From the NCBI RefSeq assembly GCF_003665065.1, contig NZ_RCHR01000003.1, positions 558,001-622,000 on the forward strand: a stretch of 64,000 nucleotides of DNA, written 5' to 3'. Of this stretch, positions 46,236-56,599 are shown piece after piece; within the stretch, counting starts at the first letter, position 1; each line of letters opens with the position of its first letter. The notes beneath the pieces are model-generated. The model was not told where the DNA came from and ran no database searches. It was given only the letters and a program-made list of their open reading frames with translations. The position numbers were made by a program, and so were the translations under genes. Source of the DNA: Oceanobacillus piezotolerans. GTDB lineage: Bacteria > Bacillota > Bacilli > Bacillales > Amphibacillaceae.

Positions 46236-47485
46236 CAAAATCATTCAGCGCTGAAATTATTGCAGTTGGCACAGAACTTCTATTAGGACAAATTGCTAAC
46301 ACAAATGCAAAGTGGCTGTCTGAAAAGCTTGCTTTATTAGGTATCCACGTATACACACATGTTGTAGTAGGAGATAATCTGGAAAGAGTAGAGCAGGCAT
46401 TCAGGCAGGCTGAAAGACGATCTGATATTGTATTGGTAACTGGAGGACTGGGCCCAACGGATGACGACTTAACTAGGGAAGCATTCCAACGAATCAGTCA
46501 TCTGGAAATGGAAGAGTATAGTCCTGCAATGAAAAAAATCGAGTCTTACTTTGAAAGAAGCAAGACAAAAATGACGCCTAATAATCGCAAACAGGCACGA
46601 GTATTTAAAGGGTCGCATGTTTTAAATAATCAGGCAGGTATGGCACCTGGAATGATCGTTCATTACAATGAAAAAATTTGGATTTTCTTGCCTGGTGTGC
46701 CTCGGGAAATGAAGCGGCTTGCTACGGATGGAGTTTTTCCGTACCTGCAGCAGCAAACAGGAAAAAAGGATAAAATTCAGTCCCTTGTATTGAAGTTTAT
46801 TGGGATAGGCGAGTCAGCTTTAGAGGATGCTATTCAGGATCTTATTCAGGCGCAATCTAATCCAACGATTGCTCCCTTAGCGCAAAATGATGGTGTTGTT
46901 ATACGGTTAACAGTAAAGGCTGATTCAGATGAGCGTGCTAATACGTTATTAAAGGCTGCTAAAGAAAAAATATTAGAGCGGGTTGGTATCTATTATTACG
47001 GTGAAAACGATGATACCCTTGAACAGCAGGTTATACAATTATTAAAAGAAAAGCAGCTGACAATTGCTGCGGCGGAAAGTCTTACTGGTGGAATGTTTGC
47101 TAGTAAACTTATCTCTGTCAGTGGTGCCTCCAATGTAGTGCAAGGTGGGATCGTTAGCTACCACGCTAACGTGAAGCAAAAGGTGCTAGGAGTTTCTAAA
47201 GAAACGATAGAAAAAGAAGGAACGGTAAGTAAGGCATGTGCTTCGGAAATGGCAGCTAAGGTAAGAGAAAAGCTGGATGCCGATATTGGGATTAGTTTTA
47301 CTGGTGTAGCAGGTCCGAATGAAGAAGAAGGAAATCCAGTTGGAACTGTTTATATTGCTCTTCATACCATTTCAGGCAAAAAACAGGTTTTTCATTATGA
47401 ATTTATGGGAGACCGGTCGACCATTCGCCATCGTGCCACACTGAAGGGATTAGAAATACTTTTCCAATACTTAAAAACAGTCTAA
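46232..47485 (+). CDS. cinA: CinA family protein (competence-damage inducible)
   Basis: A 417-residue protein with an N-terminal MoCF/COG1058 domain (AVGTELLLGQIANTNAKWLS, TGGLGPTDDDLTREAF) and a C-terminal CinA domain (AAESLTGGMFASKLISVSG, FTGVAGPNEEEGNPVGTVY). Family members act on pyridine-nucleotide by-products (ADP-ribose, NMN), and the C-terminal domain is the NMN deamidase. Location just before recA is the conserved competence arrangement, although recA has its own promoter here. Confidence 0.94.
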   Translation: MTKSFSAEIIAVGTELLLGQIANTNAKWLSEKLALLGIHVYTHVVVGDNLERVEQAFRQAERRSDIVLVTGGLGPTDDDLTREAFQRISHLEMEEYSPAMKKIESYFERSKTKMTPNNRKQARVFKGSHVLNNQAGMAPGMIVHYNEKIWIFLPGVPREMKRLATDGVFPYLQQQTGKKDKIQSLVLKFIGIGESALEDAIQDLIQAQSNPTIAPLAQNDGVVIRLTVKADSDERANTLLKAAKEKILERVGIYYYGENDDTLEQQVIQLLKEKQLTIAAAESLTGGMFASKLISVSGASNVVQGGIVSYHANVKQKVLGVSKETIEKEGTVSKACASEMAAKVREKLDADIGISFTGVAGPNEEEGNPVGTVYIALHTISGKKQVFHYEFMGDRSTIRHRATLKGLEILFQYLKTV

Positions 47486-47575
47486 TAAGGTAATAGAAGA
47501 ATGCATTTTTGCATAAAGAAGTTCACTTTTTCAAAGATAATCCGATTCTCGATAGTTGATTATAAGTAAAATATA

Positions 47576-47589
47576 AGAACGTTTATTCG
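47576..47589 (+). promoter_or_regulatory. LexA (SOS) box upstream of recA
   Basis: AGAACGTTTATTCG matches the Gram-positive LexA operator CGAACRNRYGTTCG in both half-sites with three mismatches. It lies 8 bp upstream of the recA -35 box, where a repressor would block RNA polymerase. Confidence 0.65.
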
Positions 47590-47597
47590 TTTTTTGC

Positions 47598-47626
47598 TTG
47601 GCAAATCCCATAAAACATTGTATGAT
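47598..47626 (+). promoter_or_regulatory. Sigma-A promoter of recA
   Basis: TTGGCA (47598-47603), a 17-bp spacer and TATGAT (47621-47626). The recA start codon is 28 bp further on. Confidence 0.8.
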
Positions 47627-47654
47627 GATAATAGTTAATTAAGGAGGTTTTCCT

Positions 47655-48716
47655 GTGAGTGATAGAAAACAAGCTTTAGATATGGCTTTAAGACAAATAG
47701 AGAAACAATACGGTAAAGGTTCTATAATGAAACTTGGTGAAAATGAACAACAGAAAATATCTACCATCTCTAGTGGATCTTTAGCAGTGGATGTAGCCTT
47801 AGGTGTAGGTGGTTATCCGAAAGGTAGAGTAATAGAAATATATGGACCGGAATCTTCAGGTAAAACGACTTTTGCCCTTCATGCGATTGCAGAAGCACAG
47901 AAGCAAGGTGGACAAGCTGCGTTTATTGATGCAGAGCATGCGCTTGATCCTATATATGCAAAAGCATTAGGTGTTAATACAGATGAATTACTATTATCTC
48001 AACCGGATACAGGTGAGCAAGCATTAGAAATTACGGAAGCACTTGTACGTAGTGGAGCAGTGGATATTGTTGTAGTAGACTCTGTTGCAGCACTTGTTCC
48101 AAAAGCGGAAATAGAGGGAGAAATGGGAGACTCTCATATGGGTCTGCAAGCTCGATTAATGTCTCAAGCATTAAGAAAGTTATCAGGTGCGATTAATAAA
48201 TCAAATACTACAGCGATTTTCATTAACCAAGTACGTGAGAAAATTGGTGTTATGTTTGGTAACCCAGAAACAACTACGGGTGGTCGTGCATTGAAATTCT
48301 ATTCTTCCATTCGGTTAGAGGTACGCCGTGCGGAGCAACTGAAGCAAGGTAATGAGATTGTTGGAAGTAAAGCTAGAGTTAAGGTTGTTAAAAACAAAGT
48401 AGCACCTCCGTTTAAGCAAGCAGAAGTCGATATCATGTACGGTGAAGGTATATCGTTAGAAGGAGAAATTATTGATATCGGTGCTGAATTAGACATCGTG
48501 GAGAAAAGTGGTGCTTGGTATTCTTATCAAGGGGAAAGACTTGGTCAGGGTAGAGAGAATGCGAAGCAATTTTTAAGAGAAAATGCAGATGTCATGGAAG
48601 AAATCTATTCAGCTATTCGTGAGCATTATGAATTAGATGTAGTTAAAAGCGATAAAAAAGATAAAAAAGATAATGCTGAAGAAAAGGAACTAGAACAAGA
48701 AAGTTTTGATATGTAA
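47655..48716 (+). CDS. recA: Recombinase A
   Basis: ATP-dependent DNA strand-exchange protein and co-protease for LexA. Walker [29 protein letters not shown] and the [22 protein letters not shown] loop are all present. The C-terminal tail is Lys- then Glu-rich. 353 residues with a GTG start behind AAGGAGG. It has an upstream LexA box and a strong terminator, so it is a single-gene SOS unit. Confidence 0.98.
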   Translation: MSDRKQALDMALRQIEKQYGKGSIMKLGENEQQKISTISSGSLAVDVALGVGGYPKGRVIEIYGPESSGKTTFALHAIAEAQKQGGQAAFIDAEHALDPIYAKALGVNTDELLLSQPDTGEQALEITEALVRSGAVDIVVVDSVAALVPKAEIEGEMGDSHMGLQARLMSQALRKLSGAINKSNTTAIFINQVREKIGVMFGNPETTTGGRALKFYSSIRLEVRRAEQLKQGNEIVGSKARVKVVKNKVAPPFKQAEVDIMYGEGISLEGEIIDIGAELDIVEKSGAWYSYQGERLGQGRENAKQFLRENADVMEEIYSAIREHYELDVVKSDKKDKKDNAEEKELEQESFDM

Positions 48717-48722
48717 TATGAT

Positions 48723-48754
48723 AAATCCCTTACGATTAGTGTGAGGGATTTTTT
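48723..48754 (+). terminator. Intrinsic terminator after recA
   Basis: AAATCCCTTAC pairs with GTGAGGGATTT around GATTAGT, followed by TTTT; it starts 7 bp after the stop. Confidence 0.88.
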
Positions 48755-49005
48755 ACATACTGAAAAGCATTGCTTTCTAAACTGCATCAGTACAACGAAG
48801 GCATTGCCTATAGGTTTGGTTTATGGGAAAGTTTTCCAATAAACATATTAAAAATCTGTGACGTTTTCTTGACTTTTAGAAGCACGAGTCTTACAATTAA
48901 TAATGTATAATTTTATCATTTATTTTGATATTAATTGATTATGCACTTACAAATGTTACAAGCCGACAATATTGTACAAATCCTATAGCAATAGGAGGTG
49001 AAACT

Positions 49006-50568
49006 ATGGAAATACTATTTGTCATCATCTCCATTTTGCTTGCTCTAATCGTCGGTATTGTTGTTGGTTATCTGATACGTAAATCTATTGCAGAAGCAAA
49101 AATTTCTAGTGCAGAAACATTAGCAAAACAAATTGTGGAAGAAGCACATCGAAATGCAGAGGCCTCTAAAAAAGAGGCGCTTCTTGAAGCGAGGGACGAG
49201 AATCATCGACTTCGCCAAGATACGGAAGAAGAATTGCGCGAACGCAGAATGGATGTACAGAAACAAGAAAACCGTCTGATGCAAAAAGAAGAAACTCTAG
49301 ACAGAAAAAGTGAAACATTGGACAAGCGTGAATTACTGTTAGAGAACAAAGAACAATCACTAGCAGAAAAACAACAACAAATTGAAGAAATGGAAAGCAA
49401 AGTGGAAGCTATGAAAAATGAGCAGCAAGCTGAGCTTGAGCGCATTTCTGGGTATACAACGGACCAAGCAAAACAAATTATTTTAGAGCGGATCGAAAAA
49501 GAAGTAAAACATGATTCTGCTGTAATGATTAAAGAAGCAGAGAATCGTGCGAAAGAAGAAGCGGATAAAAAGGCGAAAAATCTTCTTTCACTTGCTTTAC
49601 AACGCTGTGCTGCAGACCACGTTGCTGAAACAACCGTTTCTGTTGTAAACTTGCCGAATGATGAAATGAAGGGTCGTATCATTGGTCGTGAAGGTAGAAA
49701 CATTCGTACGTTAGAAACCTTAACTGGAATTGACCTCATCATTGATGATACTCCTGAAGCAGTTGTTTTATCTGGTTTTGATCCAATTAGACGAGAAATA
49801 GCTCGTATGGCATTAGAAAAGCTAGTACAAGATGGCAGAATCCATCCAGCTCGCATTGAAGAGATGGTGGAGAAAGCTAGACGTGAAGTTGATGAATATA
49901 TACGGGAAGTTGGAGAAGAAACAACATTTGAGGTTGGTGTACATGGTCTACATCCAGATTTAGTGAAGATTCTCGGACGTTTAAAATATCGTACAAGTTA
50001 TGGTCAGAATGTGTTAAAGCATTCCACAGAGGTTGCATACCTTTCTGGTTTACTTGCTGCCGAATTAGGCGAAGATGTAACGTTGGCAAGAAGAGCTGGT
50101 CTATTACATGATATTGGCAAAGCAATTGATCATGAAGTAGAAGGCAGTCACGTTGAAATTGGAAAAGAATTAGCAATCAAGTATAAAGAACATGGTGTAG
50201 TAATTAATTCGATTGCTTCCCATCATGGTGATGAGGAACCAACTTCTATCATCGCTGTACTCGTGGCAGCTGCGGATGCATTATCTGCTGCTAGACCTGG
50301 TGCTAGAAGTGAAACATTAGAAAACTACATTAAACGTTTAGAAAAACTCGAAGAAATCTCTGAGTCGTTTGAAGGAGTAGAAAAATCCTTTGCTATCCAA
50401 GCGGGACGAGAGATTCGAATCATGGTGAAGCCGGATGAAATAGATGACTTAGAATCTGTTCGTGTTGCAAGAGAAATACGCAAACGAATTGAAAGTGAAC
50501 TGGATTATCCGGGTCATATCAAAGTTACTGTTATTAGAGAAACAAGAGCAGTTGAATACGCCAAATAA
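49006..50568 (+). CDS. rny: Ribonuclease Y
   Basis: Membrane-anchored endoribonuclease initiating mRNA decay. An N-terminal membrane helix ([20 protein letters not shown]) is followed by a long coiled coil (about 30-200), a KH domain with [15 protein letters not shown], and the HD domain with catalytic [12 protein letters not shown]. The 520 residues equal the B. subtilis protein. ATG 49006 follows AGGAGGTG; the in-frame extension to 48925 lacks a binding site. Confidence 0.97.
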   Translation: MEILFVIISILLALIVGIVVGYLIRKSIAEAKISSAETLAKQIVEEAHRNAEASKKEALLEARDENHRLRQDTEEELRERRMDVQKQENRLMQKEETLDRKSETLDKRELLLENKEQSLAEKQQQIEEMESKVEAMKNEQQAELERISGYTTDQAKQIILERIEKEVKHDSAVMIKEAENRAKEEADKKAKNLLSLALQRCAADHVAETTVSVVNLPNDEMKGRIIGREGRNIRTLETLTGIDLIIDDTPEAVVLSGFDPIRREIARMALEKLVQDGRIHPARIEEMVEKARREVDEYIREVGEETTFEVGVHGLHPDLVKILGRLKYRTSYGQNVLKHSTEVAYLSGLLAAELGEDVTLARRAGLLHDIGKAIDHEVEGSHVEIGKELAIKYKEHGVVINSIASHHGDEEPTSIIAVLVAAADALSAARPGARSETLENYIKRLEKLEEISESFEGVEKSFAIQAGREIRIMVKPDEIDDLESVRVAREIRKRIESELDYPGHIKVTVIRETRAVEYAK

Positions 50569-50593
50569 AAAACGGTCATTGGACCGTTTTTTA
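50566..50593 (+). terminator. Intrinsic terminator after rny
   Basis: AAAAAACGGTC pairs with GGACCGTTTTTT around a short ATT loop, directly after the stop codon. Confidence 0.9.
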
Positions 50594-50760
50594 TTCTATT
50601 TATAGAAGTAGTGAAAATTCTATGGAACAAGTTATGCAGTATATAGATATAATTCCAATACCGTTGGAAGATATGCATAATAACTGGGCAAATTTTAAAT
50701 AAAGTTTGTTCAAAAACAAGTGAATGCAATTTCGATAGTATAGTAGATAGGATGATAAAG

Positions 50761-51558
50761 TTGAAAATTTTATTTATTGGTGATGTCGTTGGCTCACCGG
50801 GAAGAGAGATGGTAAGGAATTACTTACCTAAGTTAAAAGAAAAGTATAGACCAAATGCCACCATTATCAATGGGGAAAACGCAGCAGCCGGTAAAGGGAT
50901 CAATGAGAAAATTTATAAGCAGTTCCTTGAGTGGGGTGCTCAAGTAGTTACGATGGGCAATCATACTTGGGATAAAAAAGAAATATTTGAATTCATAGAT
51001 GATGCCAAATATATGGTTCGCCCCGCTAACTTTCCAGAAGGGACACCTGGAAAGGGTATTGTTTATATTAATATAAATGGAAAAGAAATTGCTGTCATTA
51101 ATTTACAAGGGCGCACTTTTTTACCTGCAATTGATGATCCATTTAGAAAAGCAGATGAATTAATAGCACAAGCCAAAAAGCGAACAAACATTATTTTCAT
51201 TGATTTCCATGCTGAAGTAACCAGTGAAAAACAGGCACTAGGTTGGTACGTGGATGGAAGGGCAAGTGCTGTAGTTGGGACACATACCCATACCCAAACA
51301 GCAGACGAACGTATTTTGCCACAGGGAATGGCTTACATTACCGATGTGGGAATGACTGGACCATATGATGGCATACTTGGGGTAGAACGAGATGCTGTTA
51401 TTAAGAAGTTTTTAACAAACCTTCCAGTGCGTTTTGAAGTAGTGAAAGATGGCAGAGATCAATTGAGCGGATGTCTTGTTACGATTGATCCCAATACAGG
51501 AAAGGCTACGAAAATAGAGCGAATTCAGATTAATGATGACCACCCATTTTTTAGTTAA
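50761..51558 (+). CDS. ymdB: Phosphodiesterase YmdB
   Basis: Calcineurin-like phosphoesterase with cyclic-nucleotide phosphodiesterase activity in B. subtilis, where it influences biofilm and motility choice. Metal-binding motifs in order: FIGDVVGSPGRE, NGENAAAGKGI, GNHTWDKKE, DFHAEVTSEKQALG and GTHTHTQTAD. I prefer the TTG at 50761, which gives MKILFIGDVVG as in relatives with AGGATG upstream; ATG 50752 would add three residues. 265 residues. Confidence 0.93.
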   Translation: MKILFIGDVVGSPGREMVRNYLPKLKEKYRPNATIINGENAAAGKGINEKIYKQFLEWGAQVVTMGNHTWDKKEIFEFIDDAKYMVRPANFPEGTPGKGIVYININGKEIAVINLQGRTFLPAIDDPFRKADELIAQAKKRTNIIFIDFHAEVTSEKQALGWYVDGRASAVVGTHTHTQTADERILPQGMAYITDVGMTGPYDGILGVERDAVIKKFLTNLPVRFEVVKDGRDQLSGCLVTIDPNTGKATKIERIQINDDHPFFS

Positions 51559-51590
51559 TGATTTGAATCTTGCAAACATTTGATGCATAA

Positions 51591-51618
51591 TAGGGAATAA
51601 GCTAACCTCTCCAAGAAT
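51591..51618 (+). promoter_or_regulatory. Tentative sigma-H promoter of spoVS
   Basis: TAGGGAATA followed by CAAGAAT at a 12-13 bp spacing resembles the sigma-H pattern (RnAGGAwWW, then RnnGAAT) with mismatches. spoVS is a sigma-H gene in B. subtilis, which is the main reason to propose it. Confidence 0.35.
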
Positions 51619-51663
51619 ATAGTAGCAATAGAACTACAATAGTAAATGAAGGAGGTACTAGTA

Positions 51664-51924
51664 ATGGATGTATTAAAAGTTTCAGCTAAATCAAGTCCAA
51701 ATTCAGTAGCCGGTGCACTTGCGAATGTTCTACGTGAACGTGGATCAGCGGAGATTCAGGCGATTGGAGCAGGTGCATTAAACCAAGCCGTTAAAGCTGT
51801 AGCTATTGCTAGAGGATTTGTTGCACCGAGTGGGGTAGATTTAATTTGTATTCCGGCCTTTACAGATATTATGATCGATAACGAAGAAAGAACTGCAATA
51901 AAGTTAATTGTAGAACCTAGATAA
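51664..51924 (+). CDS. spoVS: Stage V sporulation protein S
   Basis: An 86-residue Alba-like protein needed for later sporulation stages. The sequence MDVLKVSAKSSPNSVAGALA through GAGALNQAVKAVAIARGFV to the C-terminus IKLIVEPR is almost invariant in the family. ATG 51664 follows AGGAGGT. Confidence 0.97.
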   Translation: MDVLKVSAKSSPNSVAGALANVLRERGSAEIQAIGAGALNQAVKAVAIARGFVAPSGVDLICIPAFTDIMIDNEERTAIKLIVEPR

Positions 51925-51940
51925 ATTAATTCTGTTAATG

Positions 51941-51974
51941 AAACCTTCCTATTTTTAAAAGGAAGGTTTTTATT
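51941..51974 (+). terminator. Intrinsic terminator after spoVS
   Basis: AAACCTTCCT pairs with AGGAAGGTTT around an 8-9 nt loop, followed by TTATTT. Confidence 0.9.
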
Positions 51975-52068
51975 TACCTATTTGGAAATATTGTTAAATT
52001 TTAACTTTGGATGTATACTGTATTATTGTAACCCCTATCTTTTTTAGTGTGTAGAGAGGAGTATCGCC

Positions 52069-53667
52069 ATGAACGAAGAACAACGGATGCAACAAGCGCA
52101 AATTAATCCAGTCGCTACCGATGATTCTCATCCGGCTAAAGATAATATGGATCGAATTAGAAGTACCTCTAGTGAAGAAATGATTGCTAAGTATTTTCAA
52201 ACAAACTATCAAGCTCCTGATATTAAAAAAGCAAGAAAACGCTATAAGGAACAAGTTCAGTTTCATTATGATTTTTCAATTCCAAAATCAATCAATGAAA
52301 TTGGCAAAGGGAAGAAATTTTTAATACGTACATATGGTTGTCAAATGAATGAGCATGATACCGAAGTAATGGCAGGTATCTTAGGGGAAATGGGCTATGA
52401 ATCTACAACAGATACTAATGAAGCCGATATCATTTTACTGAATACATGTGCAATCCGAGAAAATGCAGAAAATAAGGTATTTGGTGAAATCGGACATTTA
52501 AAGCCGCTCAAAACAGAAAAACCGGATTTAATTCTTGGTGTTTGTGGATGTATGTCTCAAGAGGAATCTGTTGTTGACCGAATTATGAAGAAGCATCCAC
52601 ATATTGATTTAGTGTTCGGCACACATAATATTCACCGGCTGCCGCATCTTGTGAAAGATGCGATGTTTGGTAAAGAGCAAGTTGTTGAAGTATGGTCAAA
52701 AGAGGGAGACATTATTGAAAATCTTCCTAAGGCACGTAAAGGGAAAATTAAAGCATGGGTTAATATTATGTATGGCTGTGATAAATTCTGTACCTATTGT
52801 ATTGTCCCAATGACTCGAGGGAAAGAACGAAGTCGTCGTCCTCAAGATATTATCCAGGAGGTTCGTCGCCTTGTTGCAGATGGATATCAGGAAATCACAC
52901 TTCTTGGCCAGAATGTAAATGCGTATGGAAAAGATTTTGAGGATTTAGATTATACCTTTGGTGATTTAATGAATGATATCCATAAGATTGATATTCCGAG
53001 GGTTCGTTTTACGACTTCCCATCCACGTGATTTTGATGATCATTTAATTGAAGTGCTTGCTCAAGGCGGGAATTTGCTTGATCACATACATTTACCAGTA
53101 CAATCTGGAAGTAATGAAATTTTGAAGAAAATGAATCGTAAGTATACAAGAGAAGAATATTTAGAGCTAGTAGCTAAAATTAGAAAAGCAATTCCTAATG
53201 TGACTTTAACAACTGATATTATAGTTGGCTTTCCGAATGAAACGGAAGAACAATTTGAGGAAACCATGTCACTTGTAGAAGAAGTAGGATTCGAAGCTGC
53301 TTATACATTTATTTATTCTCCAAGAGAAGGAACACCAGCAGCGCGTAAAAGGGATGATGTTCCAGAAGAAGTGAAGAAACAGCGGCTGTACCGTTTAAAT
53401 GAATTAGTGAATAAGCAGGCAGCTGAATCGATGAAAACCTATGAAGACAAAGTAGTTAAAGTACTAGTCGAGGGTGAAAGTAAAAAGGATCCTAACGTAT
53501 TGGCTGGATATACAGAAAAGAATAAGTTAGTTAACTTTAAAGCACCAAAATCAGCCATCGGTAAAATAGTAAATGTAAGAATAACGAAAGCAAAAACATG
53601 GTCTTTAGATGGTGTCTTGGCAGAAAACACAGTTGAGGTGAATGGACATGGCGGAATATACACGTAA
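52069..53667 (+). CDS. miaB: tRNA-2-methylthio-N6-dimethylallyladenosine synthase MiaB
   Basis: Radical-SAM methylthiotransferase acting on i6A37 of tRNAs, the product of MiaA encoded at 61.8 kb. The N-terminal UPF0004 domain supplies cluster cysteines in [19 protein letters not shown] and [10 protein letters not shown]. The radical-SAM CxxxCxxC is in [10 protein letters not shown], and a TRAM domain ends the 532-residue protein. AGAGGAG precedes the ATG. ricA begins inside its last codons. Confidence 0.96.
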   Translation: MNEEQRMQQAQINPVATDDSHPAKDNMDRIRSTSSEEMIAKYFQTNYQAPDIKKARKRYKEQVQFHYDFSIPKSINEIGKGKKFLIRTYGCQMNEHDTEVMAGILGEMGYESTTDTNEADIILLNTCAIRENAENKVFGEIGHLKPLKTEKPDLILGVCGCMSQEESVVDRIMKKHPHIDLVFGTHNIHRLPHLVKDAMFGKEQVVEVWSKEGDIIENLPKARKGKIKAWVNIMYGCDKFCTYCIVPMTRGKERSRRPQDIIQEVRRLVADGYQEITLLGQNVNAYGKDFEDLDYTFGDLMNDIHKIDIPRVRFTTSHPRDFDDHLIEVLAQGGNLLDHIHLPVQSGSNEILKKMNRKYTREEYLELVAKIRKAIPNVTLTTDIIVGFPNETEEQFEETMSLVEEVGFEAAYTFIYSPREGTPAARKRDDVPEEVKKQRLYRLNELVNKQAAESMKTYEDKVVKVLVEGESKKDPNVLAGYTEKNKLVNFKAPKSAIGKIVNVRITKAKTWSLDGVLAENTVEVNGHGGIYT

Positions 53668-54073
53668 AGAAGTGCTTGATGAGGCTAGAAGGCTTGCTGA
53701 TATGATTGCGAGCACAGATGAAATTGAACGATTTAAGCTAGTTGAAGCAAAACTTAATGAGAACAAAAAGGTACAGCAATTAATCCAAAAGATTAAAACC
53801 TTGCAAAAGTCGGCAGTTAATCTTCAGGCTTATGGCAAACAAGAAGCATTGAAAAAAGTAGAGGAAGAAATTGATCGTCTTCAAAATGAAATTGACGAAA
53901 TTCCAGTTGTACAGGAATTTAAGGAAATTCAAATTGTAGTCAATGACGTGCTTCAGTTGGTTTCTGGTACCATTGCCAGAGAAGTAACCAACAAAGTGAT
54001 TGAATCAACTGGTGGTGACCTATTATCTGGGGAAACAGGATCGAAAGCAAAAAATAAACTGGGCTGCCATTAA
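53648..54073 (+). CDS. ricA: RicA (YmcA), regulator of RNase Y and development
   Basis: Helical YlbF/YmcA-family protein of 141 residues ([51 protein letters not shown]). In B. subtilis RicA with RicF and RicT forms an iron-sulfur complex that assists RNase Y in mRNA processing and is needed for biofilm, competence and sporulation. Only one cysteine is present (Cys140, second last). ATG 53648 fits GAGGTG spacing better than 53642. It overlaps miaB by 20 bp. Confidence 0.9.
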   Translation: MAEYTRKEVLDEARRLADMIASTDEIERFKLVEAKLNENKKVQQLIQKIKTLQKSAVNLQAYGKQEALKKVEEEIDRLQNEIDEIPVVQEFKEIQIVVNDVLQLVSGTIAREVTNKVIESTGGDLLSGETGSKAKNKLGCH

Positions 54074-54088
54074 AGAGTTATTCTAACT

Positions 54089-54130
54089 AAAAAAGGTTCC
54101 GATCATTTGTAAATGATTGGAACCTTTTTT
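54089..54130 (+). terminator. Very strong intrinsic terminator after ricA
   Basis: AAAAAAGGTTCC then ATCATTT pairs with AAATGAT then GGAACCTTTTTT (about 19 bp with one mismatch) around a 2-nt GT loop that would open to four or more. Suited to termination from either side. Confidence 0.93.
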
Positions 54131-54594
54131 GACTGTTCATTTATTTTTTGCTTCTGAATGTGCAGCTAGGGAATATACCTATCCATCATTAATTTTTAGT
54201 TTGTACTTTTTATGTTCAATTAAAAAACAGATTTAGTTGTTCGTTGTTTTATTATTCTGATCGGATGCCTTCGTATTTTTGCTTGCCTCGGATTAGCTGA
54301 TCCTTCAAACTTCTACTCCAAATTAACATTACTTACTTTATATAGAACTTTAGTAATTTAGCTATCGATATAGGTACATTTATGTCCGTTTGGGACAAAG
54401 GGATTTAGGGAATATCTGCGTTAATGGTAAAATTCTTTACCGGCTGGAAAGAATATCTTTCTGTTTCCTCGTCTTTTTAGCTAATTCGGCTGCTTAGAAA
54501 CTGGATAAGCATGCGATGTAAGGGGACAAGGTAGTTTATTTCAGCTGAATCAAAAAAGTCTATTTAAGAAAGAAATGATAATGGAGGGTTCACA
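54131..54594. other. Gene-free stretch between ricA and the UPF0316 gene
   Basis: About 460 bp with no convincing reading frame. I see two small palindromes, TGTCC-GTTT-GGACA-like at 54387-54402 and GGTAAA-ATTC-TTTACC near 54426-54441. The composition is ordinary AT-rich with a few GC-richer patches, compatible with a decayed gene. No promoter is convincing. Confidence 0.4.
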
Positions 54595-55182
54595 TTGTTA
54601 AGTAATGCAATCATCATGGCAGCAATTATATTTATTGTGAATGTTGTTTATGTCTCATTCAGTACAGCACGTATGATCTTGACATTAAAGGGCCGTACAT
54701 ATGTAGCCGCAGCTGTTAGTACGATAGAAGTTATATTAAACGTGTATGCTCTTGGTCTAGTATTAGAAAATCTTTCTGAAATTCAAAATCTAATAGCCTA
54801 TGCTGTTGGTTTTGCTACAGGTTTAATTATTGGATCTATTATTGAGGAGAAATTGGCATTAGGTTATATTACTGTCAATGTCGTTTCTACTAATCCGGAT
54901 TTGAAATTTACAGAACAACTGAGGGAAAAGGGATATGGAGTCACAAGCTTTACCTCTTATGGTATGGATGGGGACCGCTTATCCATGCAAATTTTAACGC
55001 CAAGAAGGTACGAATTAAGACTTTATGAAACCATTAAGGACATAGATCCGAAAGCGTTTATTATCTCTTACGAACCTAAACGAATCCATGGCGGGTTCTG
55101 GGTTAAACAAGTAAGAGCGGGGAAATTGGCGAAACAAAAAAGAGCTGAAGAAATGAGAATCCATGCGGAGAGCAATAAATAG
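54595..55182 (+). CDS. UPF0316 membrane protein (DUF5698 plus DUF2179)
   Basis: A 195-residue protein with three hydrophobic helices in the first ~90 residues ([20 protein letters not shown], then VEVILN-like and [17 protein letters not shown] segments). A soluble DUF2179 domain follows ([35 protein letters not shown]). UPF0316 proteins (B. subtilis YebE) are of unknown function; DUF2179 resembles a ligand-sensing domain. The TTG start follows TGGAGGG. Its position between ricA and cotE is not the B. subtilis order. Confidence 0.9.
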   Translation: MLSNAIIMAAIIFIVNVVYVSFSTARMILTLKGRTYVAAAVSTIEVILNVYALGLVLENLSEIQNLIAYAVGFATGLIIGSIIEEKLALGYITVNVVSTNPDLKFTEQLREKGYGVTSFTSYGMDGDRLSMQILTPRRYELRLYETIKDIDPKAFIISYEPKRIHGGFWVKQVRAGKLAKQKRAEEMRIHAESNK

Positions 55183-55343
55183 TTACGAATAAAGGGAAAC
55201 TCCACTCAGGCCAATTATCCAGTATAAAGGTGGATCAAAGAGTTTTCTTTACGTCCATATTTTAATAAATGGAAAATCATGCTGCTACCTATGTGCCTAA
55301 ATAGGCAATTTCGTTACCTTTCTTTTTTCATTTTCACACTCTA

Positions 55344-55373
55344 TGCACTTTAGGTATTTGTCTTGCATAAAAT
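55344..55373 (+). promoter_or_regulatory. Tentative sigma-E promoter of cotE
   Basis: TGCACTTT, a 14-bp spacer and CATAAAAT. The -10 is a good sigma-E match (CATACAnT type), the -35 is poor. cotE is transcribed by sigma-E in B. subtilis. Confidence 0.4.
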
Positions 55374-55404
55374 GACTATGAAAAAAGAGGAGGTAAAAGT
55401 AATT

Positions 55405-55968
55405 ATGACTTTTCTTGATAAAGAATATAGAGAAATCATTACAAAAGCTGTCTGTGGAAAAGGCCGCAAATTTACACAGGATTCTCATTCAATATCCCCA
55501 TCGCATCGACCATCCAGTATTTTGGGATGTTGGGTCATCAATCACTTATATAATGCTAAACGGAAATCAGAAGATACCGTTGAAATCAATGGAAGCTATG
55601 ACATAAACGTATGGTATTCGTATAACGACAATACAAAGACTGAGGTTGTAACAGAAAGAGTAACCTATACGGATGTCATCCCATTAGCGGTGAAAGATGA
55701 GAACACGATTAGCGATGAATATGATGTATTTGCAAAAGTAGTTCAACAACCAAACTGCTTGGAATGTAAGATTACAAATAATGGCCATAAAATCGTAGTA
55801 GAGATTGAACGTGAATTTGTTGTGCAAGTTATTGGTGAAACGAAGGTATATGTAAAAGTAGAAAAGAGCAATTTCGATGACGATGATGATGATGAAGGTT
55901 GGGATTATAAAGTAACGGATGAAGAATTGGAAAGTGTAAAACCTGACTTTCTAGGGAAAAAAGACTAA
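55405..55968 (+). CDS. cotE: Outer spore coat morphogenetic protein CotE
   Basis: Directs assembly of the outer spore coat from the mother cell. Signature segments are [59 protein letters not shown] and a C-terminal acidic stretch ([12 protein letters not shown]). 187 residues from ATG 55405, placed by AGGAGGT. The next gene in B. subtilis is also mutS; here repeat locus D lies between. Confidence 0.96.
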   Translation: MTFLDKEYREIITKAVCGKGRKFTQDSHSISPSHRPSSILGCWVINHLYNAKRKSEDTVEINGSYDINVWYSYNDNTKTEVVTERVTYTDVIPLAVKDENTISDEYDVFAKVVQQPNCLECKITNNGHKIVVEIEREFVVQVIGETKVYVKVEKSNFDDDDDDEGWDYKVTDEELESVKPDFLGKKD

Positions 55969-55975
55969 CAAAATG

Positions 55976-56006
55976 CGAGAGAATCATATTCTCTCGTGTT
56001 TTTTTT
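55976..56006 (+). terminator. Intrinsic terminator after cotE
   Basis: CGAGAGAAT pairs with ATTCTCTCG around CAT, followed by TGTTTTTTTT. Confidence 0.92.
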
Positions 56007-56055
56007 GCGTGTTTTAAGTTTTAATCTTACTTAGCTGATGGGAAATGCGCAGTAA

Positions 56056-56424
56056 CTTAATTCAGAATTGTGGGTAACGCCGCTACAGAAATACAATGGA
56101 AGGTTGTGCTCGTGATTTCCGCTACGGGCAGTACGCTTTCCGCGGGCAACGTCTCAGCCTCCTCGGAAGAAGACCACTTCCTGCGGGGTCTTCGCTTGTT
56201 GCTTTTCCCGCAGGAGTCGACTGCCCTCCACTCCAATCACTTCATGTTTAATAGTATTTCCTTATACATTGTTTAAAAGCACAAACCAGCGGAGGAAATA
56301 CACGGAGACTCCTGCGGGAGGAAAAGCCTAGATGAGACCCCGCAGTGCGTAAGCACGAGGAGGCTCAGCAGCGCCCGCGGAAAGCGTAGTGTATTTCCGG
56401 AGCGGTTTCCATGCACTATTTTCA
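56056..56424. repeat. Composite structured repeat, locus D
   Basis: Left arm is type 2 (- strand), about 56095-56245, with apical GGAAG/CTTCC; right arm is type 1 (+ strand), about 56287-56405, with GGAAATACAC/GTGTATTTCC and apical GTGC-GTAA-GCAC. Same orientation as locus B. The left end starts GTGGGTAACGCCGCTACAG, the complement of a type 1 right end (as at locus B), which suggests past recombination between ends. The short frames at 56070-56276 and 56273-56464 are products of the repeat. Confidence 0.9.
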
Positions 56425-56555
56425 AATAAATAAGTTCACGCCTATCTATATTTGTAAATAGCACTTTTTATAATTGAAATGATTTAACAAATAAACTCTA
56501 ATATAGCAATGCTTTTGGTTTTAAAGGGATTCGGTCGTCGTTCGGGTGGAATTTA

Positions 56556-56564
56556 TGCTATAAT
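56556..56564 (+). promoter_or_regulatory. Extended -10 promoter for mutS
   Basis: TGCTATAAT is a perfect extended -10 (TGnTATAAT) 35 bp upstream of the mutS ATG. There is no good -35, as is common with extended -10 elements. Confidence 0.55.
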
Positions 56565-56599
56565 GATGAAAGAATCTACGGCGTTTTGGAGGATGAAAC

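Noticed and set aside
49203..49856. 217-codon - strand frame inside rny
   Set aside because: Serine-rich shadow of the glutamate/lysine-rich coiled coil and KH region of RNase Y.
56070..56464. Two short frames, 68 and 63 codons, at locus D
   Set aside because: Both lie wholly in repeat arms, lack sensible ribosome binding sites and consist of repeat-derived sequence.
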